Shown: positions 31,601 to 42,284, numbered from the stretch's first letter. The stretch is 64,000 bases of DNA from Hyposmocoma kahamanoa (GCF_003589595.1 NW_020656077.1:8346795-8410794), one strand, 5' to 3'. Notes: a model not told the origin generated them from the letters alone. Program-made: numbers and translations.

Positions 31601-31634
31601 AGCTTCAATAGAGTTGAATTTTATTCATTCGCAA

Positions 31635-31815
31635 TTTAAGTGATGGGACAAACAAGTCATGCGCCTGGTGATAAGATGTTTATGCGAGTTGAGAAGTTCC
31701 ATTATGACCTTCAAAACCGAAACAGTAATATCCACATTACTGCTTGGCGGCAGAATATGTAAGATCGCAGTACTTCCCCGGACGAACTCTTGTGAAAGGA
31801 GTTCTACTGATACTT
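31635..31815 (-). mobile_element. Repeat D, copy 7, internally deleted
   Basis: GTGATGGGACAAACAAGTCA to GATGTTTATG joins directly to the far part (CCAAAACCGAAACAGTAATA to CGAACTCTTGTG). About 100 central bases are gone. Confidence 0.75.
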
Positions 31816-31827
31816 ATAATGTGTTTA

Positions 31828-31960
31828 TTTTTAACCGACTTTAAAAAGAAGGAGGTGCTTAATTCGAATGTATTTTTTGGTATATGTTAAACGATAAATT
31901 GCATATGAAAACCGATTTTGATGATTATTTTTTTTAGAAAGAGGATACCTCCGTATTGGT
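31828..31960 (+). repeat. Repeat C, partial copy
   Basis: Starts AACCGACTTTAAAAAGAAGG and continues TTAAACGATAAATTGCATAT, GAGGATACCTCCGTATTGG. Confidence 0.6.
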
Positions 31961-32143
31961 TCTGTTGAAATTTGAAGAAAATATTAAAATTCTCAGGGTG
32001 GCAAACTAGGGGATAAGTCCGGTTTCGTGCACTTTCCGGTAATCAATTTCAATAAAACTTGGCAAATAGATGTAATTCCACGCATTCTTGAGGTCGATTT
32101 TTTTAATAAAAAAATTACAATTATTAAATAATAATAATAACAC

Positions 32144-32371
32144 CATTGACTTTCAAATAAATGGACGACGGGTCTAATACAAAAACCACGAAAAAAATGT
32201 CCCAAGTCAACCTATTCGAAATTTAAATTGTAATCTCATCGCAGTATCGCGCTGTCAGTCGAACAAATGAAGACTAAAGCGGAGTTTGGCGCTCTGTATA
32301 CGATTTTAGCGCCTTACAAGTGCGGACACTTTTTAGCGCGGACCCGACGTCCATATAATTGTAAGTCAATG
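32144..32371 (+). mobile_element. Family A, copy 4 (short form, 228 bp)
   Basis: Ends CATTGACTTTC and GTAAGTCAATG lie between exact duplications AATAACAC (32136-32143, 32372-32379). The target is the tail of SINE E copy 4, so this insertion is younger than that SINE. It has the same internal deletion as copy 1. Confidence 0.92.
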
Positions 32372-32375
32372 AATA

Positions 32376-32565
32376 ACACACACACTCATAGCCTCGCACT
32401 AGGGAAACCCTGTATCGCGGGTGGCATGGACACGCATATAGACAACCATAAATTGTAATCAAACGTCATAAAAAAAACTCCCGGCCCGGGAATCGAAGCC
32501 GGGACCTCTACGTGGCAGTCCAGCGTAGTAACCGCTTCTCCGCGGAGACAAAAAAAAACCATTTG
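32376..32565 (-). mobile_element. SINE E, copy 4
   Basis: Antisense. GCACTAGGGAAACCCTGTAT, CCCGGCCCGGGAATCGAAGC (B-box) and CAGTCCAGCGTAGTAACCGC (tRNA-like arm) are present. A short stretch in the middle (normally CTCACGAGAGAAATAAATG) has been replaced or deleted. Confidence 0.85.
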
Positions 32566-32786
32566 AAACATTGAATTAAAAAATGATATTAGCCTCACTC
32601 GCAGATTTCTTGAACAGCTCGTTGAATACTAGGTCCGGATCAATTAGTTTAAATTGGTTGAAAGTTTTGACGCCCAATGAGTAGTGGGAATGGTACATTT
32701 GTGAATGTTTAATAACAGTACCTTTCGTTAGCTAAGAAGGAATAAATCGCGATGAAGCGATGAATATTAAATAAAACAAATAAAAT

Positions 32787-33072
32787 CATTGGCTTGCAAA
32801 TAAATGGACGACGGGTCTAATACAAAAACCACGAAAAAAATGTCCCAAGTCAACCTATTTAAACGTAGTGGCATTTAAAGGAATATGAAAAGGCTAAAAC
32901 GTTGAATTTAAATTGTAATGTCATCGCAGTACTGTCTAATTTTGCTTGCTTCGCTGTCAGTCGAACAAACGAAGACTAAAGCATGAATGACGCTCTGTAT
33001 ACGATTTTAACGCCCTATAAGTTCGGACACTTTTTAGCGCGGACCCGACGTCCATATAATTGTAAGTCAATG
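32787..33072 (+). mobile_element. Family A, copy 5 (286 bp)
   Basis: Ends CATTGGCTTGC and GTAAGTCAATG are flanked by AATAAAAT on both sides (32779-32786, 33073-33080). Nearly identical to copies 3, 7 and 8. Confidence 0.92.
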
Positions 33073-33074
33073 AA

Positions 33075-33690
33075 TAAAATAAAATGTTTCCTTATTTAGG
33101 TTAGGTACCCATTAATAAATTTAACATTACTTATTACGTTACATAACATTTAAATTGAATTTTATTAACGAAAATTATTATTATTAGCGTAGTAAATATA
33201 CTTACCAATAAATACAAATGTTTATAATTAATTTATTTATATTTAAAAATGGATTGTTCGCTTAAAAAGTAGCATGTGTCGCATACTGTCCTTACAATAA
33301 TATTGACCGAATCGCTCTCAATGTTGTAAGAAAACACCAATGCAAACATGCCATACTGATTACAAAGAATGACGCTTGTATTACTAAGATAATCGCAGTA
33401 CAAAGTACTAAAAAACCGACCTCAAAAGTTCCTAGAATTACATCTATTTTAAATTTTCATTGAATTCAATAAAAATGTAAAATACAGTGAATAGCGACAT
33501 CTCTCGCCAGGACTGGTAGCTGTAAAGGTACTAACTGGGTGATAAATTTTTCATGCAATGATGGTATTATATTAACGTATAAGTTTCGTAATGAATAAAT
33601 GAAAACTATATTCAAATATCAAAGCCGTCTTAGCGCGAAAACGGCTCGCCGACAGCCTTGTTGTCGTTCAATCAATGTGACCGTCATGTG
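33075..33690. other. AT-rich stretch with a weak repeat C trace
   Basis: A repeat C motif (AAAAACCGACCTCAAAAGTT, near 33411) is the only recognised sequence. Confidence 0.45.
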
Positions 33691-33842
33691 CGGGGAATGG
33701 TGCGGTATTTAAATCTAGGGAGGGGCGGCAGAGTGTCCATTCTCGTTACTTGTGTGTTCTCTGCCAGAACACTCAGTCAGTGAGTTCAGAATCAATTGAG
33801 ATAACAATTTTTAAAAGGTTAGAAAGGTTCATTTCCAACAAG
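33690..33842 (+). promoter_or_regulatory. Candidate promoter and short first exon
   Basis: A TATA-like TATTTAAA (33706-33713) lies 33 bases before an initiator-like CCATTCT (A at 33739); an alternative arthropod initiator TCAGTCAGT sits at 33773. The segment is GC-richer than its surroundings and ends AACAAG at a donor-like GTAACC (33843). No ATG frame of note. All evidence is from short motifs. Confidence 0.3.
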
Positions 33843-34229
33843 GTAACCTGTATGTTCACGAGTGTTTAGTTTTTAATCGACAATACTGGCATTTCTTTAC
33901 CTAGATTAAAATAAATAAATAACAATTTTATTTCTCTCCACAAATTTTGTTTACAAATTTGGTTTTATAGACTGGAGTCTAGGCTAGATCAAGAGACCCG
34001 TGTCTTAGGTGTCCGGGTTCCCCAGCTCGATCCTATTGCTATAAATAGTCTATACGACCTCAAATGGCTTTGGTTGACTGCGCATAATAGTGAAAATGTT
34101 GAATTAATCACTTTATAGGTACGGTGTGAAAATACGTTTCTAAATTTCATGATAGAAAAAAACTTACTTCGAAATTTTACAAGAAAACCGCTATATTTAA
34201 TAGGTACTTACTTAACATATACCATTTTT

Positions 34230-34679
34230 TTATATATCAATTGAACTAGTTACAATAAGTATAATATACGATACACATTTTTCAAAAATAAATTCTGAAA
34301 TAAAGTCGTATAATAAGTAATAAATTTTAAAATGTAAAAATTCGAGCTTAGGTAATTTGACCCCAAATTCGACAGAGATGTTAAAACGCGAGGATAGATG
34401 CTTGTGCGACAATAGGTATTGTAACGTTTCGTGGGCCATTTTGTTGAGGCGTGTGGCAATCTGCGAGAGGTTATTATATAGCCAGCAAAATGCAGATGCA
34501 TATATTAAGGCGTGTGAGTTCCATAGAGGATACTTATTCTCTATTATGGTATTCATGGTACAGTTTTGTAACCTCAAAAAATCGCGTTTTGAGGTATATG
34601 GGACTGAAAAAATTATATTAATAAGTTTTTGTACAATCTTTTGTAAAGGATTTTTGTTGCCCAAAATAACTCGGTTCAA
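34230..34679 (-). other. Unrecognised 149-codon open frame
   Basis: The longest undisrupted frame outside known transposons that contains no simple repeat. A competing 127-codon frame lies on the other strand. The translation is rich in I, L, F, N and Y, which suits AT-rich DNA, and shows no motif I recognise. Could be a decayed transposon piece or chance. Confidence 0.2.
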
Positions 34680-34784
34680 AAATATTCAAAATAACTTTGA
34701 ACGGCCCCTTAAGTGCAATTTTGTCAAACCCTTTTTTTAATTCTTCATTTTAGTTAACTTATTCTATAAGCGGGAGATGTATGC

Positions 34785-34935
34785 GAGGAATACGTGCGAG
34801 AGATGCGAACGAGGAATGTGTGCGAGGTACCTGAGCGCGGAGTGTGTGCGAGAGACACACACCGCACCCCACCCGCACACAGCTTAAAAGAGTCCGCTAC
34901 TCATCCTCGCACCGCCGAGCAACCTCGCACATATC
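34785..34935. repeat. GCGAG-rich segment with inverted halves
   Basis: Repeated TGCGAG words (ATGCGAGGAATACGTGCGAG, GTGTGCGAGGTACC) are followed by complementary words (CCTCGCACC, AACCTCGCACAT), giving a loose foldback of about 140 bases with marked strand asymmetry. Confidence 0.5.
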
Positions 34936-35372
34936 TAGTGGAAACGCAGCATAATTCAATAAAACCTATTTCGACCAATACATGTTTACTTTAATATCCA
35001 TAAAAACCCGGGAAAAATTTTCAAAGTTACCCATCTGAACTATGTAGTGACAACGTAGTTGATTTATATATTTATTTGGGTGATGGTACCAATGCTCGAT
35101 TCGATAGATGATTTGAAGGAAGTATGTCTTTAAATTTTAAATAACTTTTTTATGTTTAAACATAATTATATCAACAGTGTTTACTTTCCTTGACAGATAT
35201 AATCATCAAGAAAGATTATTCTGTAGTATGTTTCATAAAAAAGCTATTATAATTATTACAAAAAAAATCTAACCTAGAATATATCTAAATCTCTAGTAAT
35301 GAACACCGAAACCCACCAATTAACTAACCAGTAATAAGAAAAGTGTTACAATGATAGAAAATGTTGACGTTG

Positions 35373-35825
35373 TTTGAAAACTATTCTGCCATATCATTAC
35401 TGTGACAACTGCGCTCCGATTGGCTAGCCCGAGTTTGAAACAATTGACGGGTGTCGTCAATTGTTTCACTTTATAACGACCAGTTTAACTTGAGCTTTGC
35501 TATAATGGACGAAAATTGCAAAATTACATATTTAATATTTAATTACCTATGAAATGTGATTCCGTTTGTTATGTAATTAGATGTTTTGCTGTTTTTCCCA
35601 CACCACCGAATAGAACAGCACGGCATTGTTAGAGATATTATCTTTATTACAATAAATACAGAATATTTTTTGGAATATACGGAGATGTACGCATAGGTCA
35701 ATAGTTGGCCTGACTATATTTCAGTGCAAACGGGAGTTGATATTTATAAGAGCTGTATCGCTAATGTGTTACCAGGAATATATGGCCCTTATTTCATCTC
35801 TATTTCTGGTTATATATACTCGATG
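35373..35825 (-). mobile_element. Family F, copy 3, one end missing
   Basis: The right end GGTTATATATACTCGATG is present; the left inverted repeat and about 35 adjacent bases are lost, the copy starting within TTTGAAAACTATTCTGCC. It keeps the best second THAP exon. Confidence 0.85.
35547..35626 (-). pseudogene. THAP-domain first exon retained in family F copy 3
   Basis: On the minus strand MPCCSIRWCGKNSKTS, then NYITNGITFHR, again 80 bases ending at GTAATT. Compared with copy 1 the changes are few and the cysteines, the GITFHR end and the donor are unchanged, so the reading was intact when the element multiplied. Confidence 0.7.
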
Positions 35826-35839
35826 TCTGTGTGGCACAG

Positions 35840-35905
35840 ACGTGTAGCTTACGATCAGACGCAGGATTTGTTTGCCCCGTCATTCTATGTTATAAAAAAA
35901 TATCA
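35840..35905 (+). mobile_element. Repeat D, 3' end only
   Basis: GTGTAGCTTACGATCAGACG, then TTTGCCCCGTCATTCTATGT, ends in TATAAAAAAA. It abuts family F copy 3. Confidence 0.65.
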
Positions 35906-36134
35906 ACTAAAGAAAAATTTACATTTGCTGCCGTCATCAATCTTTGTATGTCCCACTACCGGGCACAGGTTTCCTCTAGGGAGATAGATTATGCCATCCA
36001 CTTTTGCTGTACGTTAAACAAAAACATCCTAAGGACTAACTGGGCAAAGGTCCAAACAAAATAAGTGACATGTGTGTGAATATTGTTTGTTTGCCTACCG
36101 ATAGTTGATAATAACTGCGGACTATCACACAGAG

Positions 36135-36300
36135 GTTCCAGACTCGATTCCCAGACTGGGAGAAATATTTGTAGGGCCTACTTTATTTCTCTCGTGAGTT
36201 TGGGTGTAATTTGTGGTTGTATATGTGTGTGTGTCCATGGCGCTCGCGATATAGGGTTCTGCGGAGCTATGTTGAGTGTGTGCGTTACTTATTTATTTAT
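36135..36300 (+). mobile_element. SINE E, copy 5
   Basis: Contains CAGACTCGATTCCCAGACTG (B-box), TTTCTCTCGTGAGTTTGGG and GTGTGTGTCCATGGCGCTCG. The first bases of the head are not conserved. Confidence 0.8.
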
Positions 36301-36409
36301 TTATAATACGCATGGACGCAGTTTAATTAATACGTGTGGTGCGCGTGAATTGTGTGAGCTGTATTCCATAGAGCCCCTTTGTCCATTTTACTCAATAAAA
36401 TATCGCATC

Positions 36410-36470
36410 CAAGTTCAGGCGCACGACTTGTTTGTAAAGCCGCTTGATATTATTATAAAAAAATAAAAAT
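36410..36470 (+). mobile_element. Repeat D, 3' end only
   Basis: TCAGGCGCACGACTTGTTTG to CTTGATATTATTATAAAAAAA. Confidence 0.6.
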
Positions 36471-36804
36471 TAAACGTCAATGAGTACTTATACAGAACAG
36501 TACGGACTGCTGGTCAAAACGAATTATTGTTGTAGTGAATAACCCTGTTGTCCGCCATCGTAAACCTACTTCCGTACCTCACAGTTACGTAAGATGAATT
36601 TAGAAATAGATAAAAAAGAATTTACAATAAACTTGGCACGTACATTTCACGCAACGAAAAAGCTGTATCAACATTTTGAAACAAAATAGCGGAACACAAC
36701 ACTTTGTTCTTATTTAGCTTCATTCAAACATCAGCCTTAACACAGTGTAGATAAATCGGCGCAGTAAATCAAAATGTTGTATTTTGATGTGTTTACTATT
36801 ATTC

Positions 36805-37770
36805 CTGTTTTTTTTTTATAACATCAAGTGACGGGACGAACAAGTCGTGCGCCTGACGGTAAGCTACGCGTCTGTCCATAACAGTTACAGTGCCACTCAG
36901 AGCTTTAAATTGCAAAGCTCTGAGGGGCACTACCACTCCGCCCGTCAAAGTAAAAGATTATTTATTCCATAGGTAAAATAAATTTACACTTGAAAACGTC
37001 ACATTTAAGCTACTGCTCGTTCACTACGCTGACCTCTCTGAGAAGAACGAGCAAGAAACTCTAGGGATTGCTCTTTTCAAATAAACTTAAATGCTATGGA
37101 ATACACTTTGAATCAAATTTGTGTGGATTCTGGAGCCGTGTCGTCTTTCCATACATCTTTATCTAACACGTAGTCTTCAATTTTGTAATATGATTTTTCG
37201 ATCAAAATATTTTTAATGTAGTTTTTAAACTTAGGAAACCATAAACTTATTATATGCTCCGGAATTATATTGTAAAAACGTATACAGTTCCCCATAAAAG
37301 AGTTGTTTACCTTAGTTAAACGAAATCGTGGTACCATGAGTTTGGACTTAGCTCTAAGGTTAATATTACGGATATCTTCTTTCTTATTGAAATTATGTAT
37401 ATTTTTACGGGCATATAAAATATTTGAGTAAATGTACTGTGCTGCCACAGTCATGATACCAGTCTCCTTAAACTTTTCTCTGAGAGAAACCCGAGAGCCT
37501 AGACGGTACACAGAACGAATCGCTCGTTTTTGCAATACAAATATGGTTTGAATATCTGCCGCTTTACCCCACATGAGAATCCCGTAGGACATTATACTAT
37601 GGAAGTAACTAAAGTAAACTAGTCTAGCAGTACTAACATTGGTAAGCTCACGTATTCTGCGGACTGCGTATGCAGCGGAGCTTAATCTGCGTCACCCTGA
37701 GACATAAGTTGAGAAGTCCTATGTGCCTGTAATTTCACCAGCCCTCTTACCCTTATAAACTGCATTAGAA
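36805..37770 (-). mobile_element. Repeat D, copy 8, split by a family I LINE
   Basis: T-run and GACGGGACGAACAAGTCGTG up to CCGCCCGTCA (36805-36948), then, after the LINE, GCGTCACCCTGAGACATAAG to ATTTCACCAGCCCTCTTACC (37689-37760). Together they make one near-complete antisense copy. Confidence 0.8.
36951..37688 (-). mobile_element. Family I Jockey-like LINE 3' end, copy 4 (best preserved)
   Basis: The minus frame 37113-37592 (159 codons) reads SYGILMWGKAADIQTIFVLQ, KRAIRSVYRLGSR, FKETGIMTVAAQYIYSNILY, ARKNIHNFNKKED, LRAKSKLMVPRFRLTK, IRFYNIIPEHI and YKIEDYVLDKDVWKDD. It is the thumb and C-terminus of a Jockey/CR1-group ORF2 (SYGI..WG, LQKRAIR). Upstream bases to 37688 continue the RT in degraded form (near LSAAYAVRRIRELT). 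The UTR contains GAGTTTCTTGCTCGTTCTTC. 5'-truncated; inserted in repeat D. Confidence 0.85.
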
Positions 37771-37780
37771 TTCCTCGTGA

Positions 37781-37935
37781 AAGAGTTCGTGTTTAGGAGT
37801 ACTGCCATTTTATCTACTTCTGCCGCCAAGCAGTAATTGTGAACATTACTGTGTTTCGGTTTTAAAGGGTAGCAAGGTCGGGCGCTGTGGCAGTGCCCCT
37901 TAGATATTTGCGATTTAAAATTCTAAGAGGTACTG
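37781..37935 (+). mobile_element. Repeat D, copy 9
   Basis: Sense copy starting TTAGAATTCCTCGTGAAAGA, with GCCGCCAAGCAGTAATTGTG and ending around GATATTTGCGATTTAAAATT. It faces copy 8 head to head. Confidence 0.75.
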
Positions 37936-38365
37936 TTCACATTCAAGCACTTTATTTTTTATTCGGACTATACAATTTGAAGTTATAGAGCTAATAAAAA
38001 ATTCAAACATTTTTTATTCTACGCTCGCAGCACGTAGTTTGCAACAAAAGACCAGTGAGCTTTACGCTTTTTATATTTACAAATGGACAGGAAAAATATA
38101 GGTAAATTCAACGTTTTGAATGCCATTTTAACAATTTATTTGCTTCAAGAAAACAGAAGAAATTTTAGCATTTTATTTTGACACCTGTTTACATTTTACA
38201 ATTGTTATCAGTGAAATTGAAGCAAATAAGTATCATCGCGTTTAGATTATTGAGTGACTTATTAAATCAATTCGCATTAACAACATGTCACACCTTGTTA
38301 AGTGTTTGTAGAATTGCGATGTTGGCGATCACGGCGACCGGCGACAGCGACTGGCGACCACATTC

Positions 38366-39174
38366 CTGGGGGCCTACCATAACCTTTCCAAAAACAATCT
38401 TATTTCAATGTAAGCTTAAAGTAAGCTTATTATAAATATTACTCATATTCGTACTTTGACAAACCTGTCAACCAAGTAATGTATTATTGCAATAGTGACC
38501 GAAAGAACGAACGATTTCCCAATATTGTCTATTCGTTACTAAAAAAGGAAAGAGATAACGCTATGTGAACTACATTATGCCATCTCTTTCTTTTTTGATG
38601 TTCCGAATCGTGTTACCGTAGTATAATGTTTAAGTACTTCATGTTATTCACATTCAGAGAATTTTGACTGTTACAAAAAAGAAAAGTATGTAATAATAAA
38701 ATCTATTAAAATTACGTTGTTTTCAATTATTTTTCCGCATTTTCATGAAGAAAAATAAATAAACTCAAGCTGAATCTTCATATTTACGTTGTGAATTTGG
38801 AATTATAGTCTAGTGTCAACTGTTAGTGTCGCCAAGGAGCATATAGATGTCGCTGTTACAATTATACGAAATAAACATTGCATATTTTTATTTAACGAGA
38901 AATTAATTCCTATGTATTATTTAAAAAAAAAAACAAAATATTGAAGAGATTTATGTAAATAAATAAGTTCAACTTAACTTTTAATAATTGCAAATCAATA
39001 TTAAGACAACAAAACTGAAAATAATATTGTTTCCATTGTACCCGTGTAACTATTTTAAGATTAAAACATCATAGTTTCAACATAATAATAAGTTTACTTT
39101 AAGCGCGTTACGGTACGAAAACTCAATGTAAGGTTAAAGTAATATTATTTTAAGAGGTTGTGGTAGGCCCCCAG
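38366..39174. mobile_element. Putative 0.8-kb DNA transposon remnant with CTGGGGGCC ends
   Basis: Left CTGGGGGCCTACCATAACCT and right AGGTTGTGGTAGGCCCCCAG are inverted matches with one mismatch in 20, and looser similarity (AATCTTATTTCAATGTAAG, CTTACATTGAG) continues inward. No clear target duplication was found and no transposase motif was recognised. A near-palindromic AAGAGATAAC/GCCATCTCTTTC pair lies at 38548-38592. Confidence 0.55.
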
Positions 39175-39374
39175 TTGTGTTGCTTAATACAATTATGTCG
39201 AACTATTAACCCAGAACCAGAAAAAGAGTTATTAATGAAGATATACACCAGCTATTAATAAAGACAAAGACGACGATACACTCACTTTGTCAATTTCTTC
39301 CTGTATGCATATTTTCTACTATTATGTTATGTCTATATCTTTCGAAACATAAAAGGTGGATTTTAGACACTAAA

Positions 39375-39572
39375 ATCTACTAAGACTGCGTCGTCAACAA
39401 ACGGGACGTTGGCGAGACGTGCGGCGGCACGCCCATAAGTCGCGCGACGCGGTCTCGTACTTTGGTCGCCCCTCGATATAAAGATATAAAGTCATACTTA
39501 ACAGGGGGTCGCGGTCGTCAGCCGCAGTAGTCCGTCGGGGTCGCCGGTATCAGTAGACCCTACGAGAAACTC
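39375..39572 (+). promoter_or_regulatory. GC-rich candidate promoter with first exon and consensus donor
   Basis: CpG-dense DNA (CGAGACGTGCGGCGGCACGC, GTCGCGCGACGCGG) precedes two TATAAA boxes at 39477 and 39485. An initiator-like GTCAGCC follows with its A at 39520. The GC-rich exon ends at GAAACTC with an excellent donor GTAAGTTTG starting at 39573, after which composition drops to AT-rich. Upstream CpG island, TATA, initiator and donor are in the right order on the plus strand. It could be an alternative first exon of the gene beginning at 1196, or of another gene. Confidence 0.45.
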
Positions 39573-40018
39573 GTAAGTTTGTTTTTCGGCTATTGCCGTC
39601 AGCGCCAATTGTTTTTTTTATTTATTTTCTAAATTTTACATTGTTTTTGACGCTTATTTGATTCGTACAACCACTGACGTCATGGGCTGGATAAGGATGT
39701 GCAGCATGACCTATACTAAATAAATAATTATAACCGCAAATTTACCGTGAGCTCTTTTTTAACTTTATTGCTTTGGTATAAGTCACAAGATGTGGTCACA
39801 TCACAGCGGTTAATTAATATTGACGTGTTTTTTTTGTGCAAATGATTATATTTTATGAAAAATTCGTAGTATAATTACTAATTTAGTTTTTTAAAAGGAT
39901 TATTATTCAAATACATCTCTTTTTCATTTTAAACCGTTTATTTATTTGTAATGCACAGGTCATAAAGTTCAGAAAATGCTGATGGTATTTTATCTTTAAG
40001 TCGTGTAGTTAGGTTAGG

Positions 40019-40213
40019 TTAGTCGCGCGGCCTAAGTAAATTTTGAGACCTAATTATGTAATTATTGCATTCAATACTTTTTTTAGGAATAAATTGAAAA
40101 ATGACACATAACCAATATTTTAATGTATATTTTGTTAACAATCCACGACACCAAATTCAAACGGACGCCAAACAAACGCTAAAATTCAAAATTTACTTAG
40201 GCCGCTCGACTAA
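40019..40213. mobile_element. Small MITE, 195 bp, 27-bp inverted repeats
   Basis: TTAGTCGCGCGGCCTAAGTA at the left pairs with the right end (GCGGCCTAAGTAAATTTTG in reverse), with one mismatch in 27. A second copy of the body follows directly. Confidence 0.75.
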
Positions 40214-40217
40214 GCTT

Positions 40218-40400
40218 CGCGGCCTAAGTAAATTTTGAGACCTAGTTATGTAATTATTGCATTCAATACTTTTTTTACGAATAAATTGAAAAGTGACACA
40301 TAACCAATATCTTAATGTATATTTTGTTAACAATCCACGAGACCTAATTCAAACGAACGCCAAAAAACGCTACAAAAAACCCAAAAAGAAAATACGAGTG
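40218..40400. repeat. Tandem second copy of the 195-bp MITE body
   Basis: CGCGGCCTAAGTAAATTTTG to GCCAAAAAACGCTAC repeats 40024-40180 at about 95% identity by eye. The right inverted repeat is missing, so the two units look like a tandem duplication. Confidence 0.8.
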
Positions 40401-40499
40401 TCCATGATTGGCCAAGTGCAGATACATGTAGGTACATCACTGAAAATTCAATTACACATTCCAGCTTTTAGATTTCTAGTACCAATTTGAAAATGATGA

Positions 40500-41270
40500 A
40501 AAGGAAGCCGAGTGCCTGATGGTAATTGGGACACAAATGGATGACGTGTTTCGTCCGGACTTGCCCCATACACTCTGGAATAAGTAATTGCACTGGGCTC
40601 CAGCCGTACCGGTTTTATCTTTATGCTCGTGATACGTACCCACCCCCATTTACATATTCAATTCAAGGTCGCACATTTTAATCTTTGTTGACGAATACGG
40701 TATGCGGGTTTTTGGTAAACGTACATTTTATTTCATTGATCTGTGAACCATTATACGGCTTGACGGTTCAAGTGTTAACCCACTTTATTATTTATGTATC
40801 CTCGTAAGGGTGGCTTCAAATAAGATGCGCTGTAGTGTGGCGCAGCAGTCGCCCACGCCATTTTTACTGGATCAGGCCAAATTTGTGAAACAAATATATG
40901 CCTGAAGTTCGCGTGATATGCGACAGGAGATGTTGAATTTTGCGCATTAAAAGTACCAAATTCGTTTTAGCGGTATAACTAAAACTAAAGGGATTAAAAA
41001 AAAATCCGTAGTGACAGTTGTCGATCATGCATAAATATAATTAATTGTCTAATTTTTGTCCTAATAACCTGTAGCATTTCGAGGATAAATCGAAAAAATG
41101 TGAAAATTAGATGTCATTTCGTGATTTTTTATCTATCGAGGAATCTCGATAAGATAATCTGAAAAGATAAAATAATCTGATCAATGTCTATGCTTGAATA
41201 TATCGTGTAGTTACTCATACAATATTTTATTTTTAATTTTAAAGTGGATATACGCCTCTAAAATCAAATC
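40500..41270. other. Stretch without a recognised feature
   Basis: No exon, frame or recurring repeat could be supported. Confidence 0.45.
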
Positions 41271-41278
41271 CTGCTCCC

Positions 41279-41924
41279 CATTGACTTACAAATAAACGGA
41301 CGACGGGTCTAATACGTAAACCACGAAAACAATGTCCCAAGTCAACCTATTTAAACGTAGTGACATGTAAAGGAATATGAAAAAGCTAAAACGTTAGATT
41401 TAAATTGTAATATCATCGCAGTACTGTCTAATTTTGCTTGCTTCGCTGTCAGTCGAACAAACGAAGACTAAAGCGNNNNNNNNNNNNNNNNNNNNNNNNN
41501 NNNNNNNNNNNNNNNNNNNNNNNNNNNNNNNNNNNNNNNNNNNNNNNNNNNNNNNNNNNNNNNNNNNNNNNNNNNNNNNNNNNNNNNNNNNNNNNNNNNN
41601 NNNNNNNNNNNNNNNNNNNNNNNNNNNNNNNNNNNNNNNNNNNNNNNNNNNNNNNNNNNNNNNNNNNNNNNNNNNNNNNNNNNNNNNNNNNNNNNNNNNN
41701 NNNNNNNNNNNNNNNNNNNNNNNNNNNNNNNNNNNNNNNNNNNNNNNNNNNNNNNNNNNNNNNNNNNNNNNNNNNNNNNNNNNNNNNNNNNNNNNNNNNN
41801 NNNNNNNNNNNNNNNNNNNNNNNNNNNNNNNNNNNNNNNNNNNNNNNNNNNNNNNNNNNNNNNNNNNNNNNNNNNCGGACACTTTTTAGCGCGGACCCGA
41901 CGTCCATATAATTGTAAGTCAATG
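41279..41924 (+). mobile_element. Family A, copy 6, containing an assembly gap
   Basis: Starts CATTGACTTACAAATAAACG and ends GTAAGTCAATG, with CTGCTCCC on both sides (41271-41278, 41925-41932). The known bases number 246, against 286 in complete copies, so about 40 bases are missing although the gap is drawn as 400 N. Confidence 0.92.
41476..41875. other. Assembly gap of 400 N
   Basis: It lies inside family A copy 6 between AGACTAAAGCG and CGGACACTTTTTAGCG. The four open frames drawn across it are artefacts of the N run. Confidence 0.95.
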
Positions 41925-42284
41925 CTGCTCCCTCTTAAAATTAAAATGAATCGTTATTCGGTTAACTGAAAAAACCAAGATGGCGGCGGGTAACCTTTTG
42001 GGTGGCGAGGGGAGAGCGAGGTGCGCGAACAGTATAGCAACAATAACAACAACATTAAAAAGAAATTGTGAATTGTTTTTTCCTTTCCTATTGTGTTGTT
42101 AACGACTTAGAGTATTTACGCACTCAAATTCAAATAAGTAATATTCGACAAAGTTAAAAGACAAGTATCCAGTATGAAGCTTCATTCGCATCACGCGTCT
42201 TTTCATTTGGTCAAGTATTGCTTAATTGGCAGTAATTGTTTCGGACGGATGTCAGACGGACATCGAGAGTAGACCCCCAGTTCC

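Noticed and set aside
34230..34740. Protein-coding gene at 34.2-34.7 kb
   Set aside because: Long frames on both strands, AT-driven composition and no recognised motif; kept only as an unrecognised frame.
41400..41922. Four open frames of 151-160 codons across the third gap
   Set aside because: They consist almost entirely of N and only use bases of family A copy 6.
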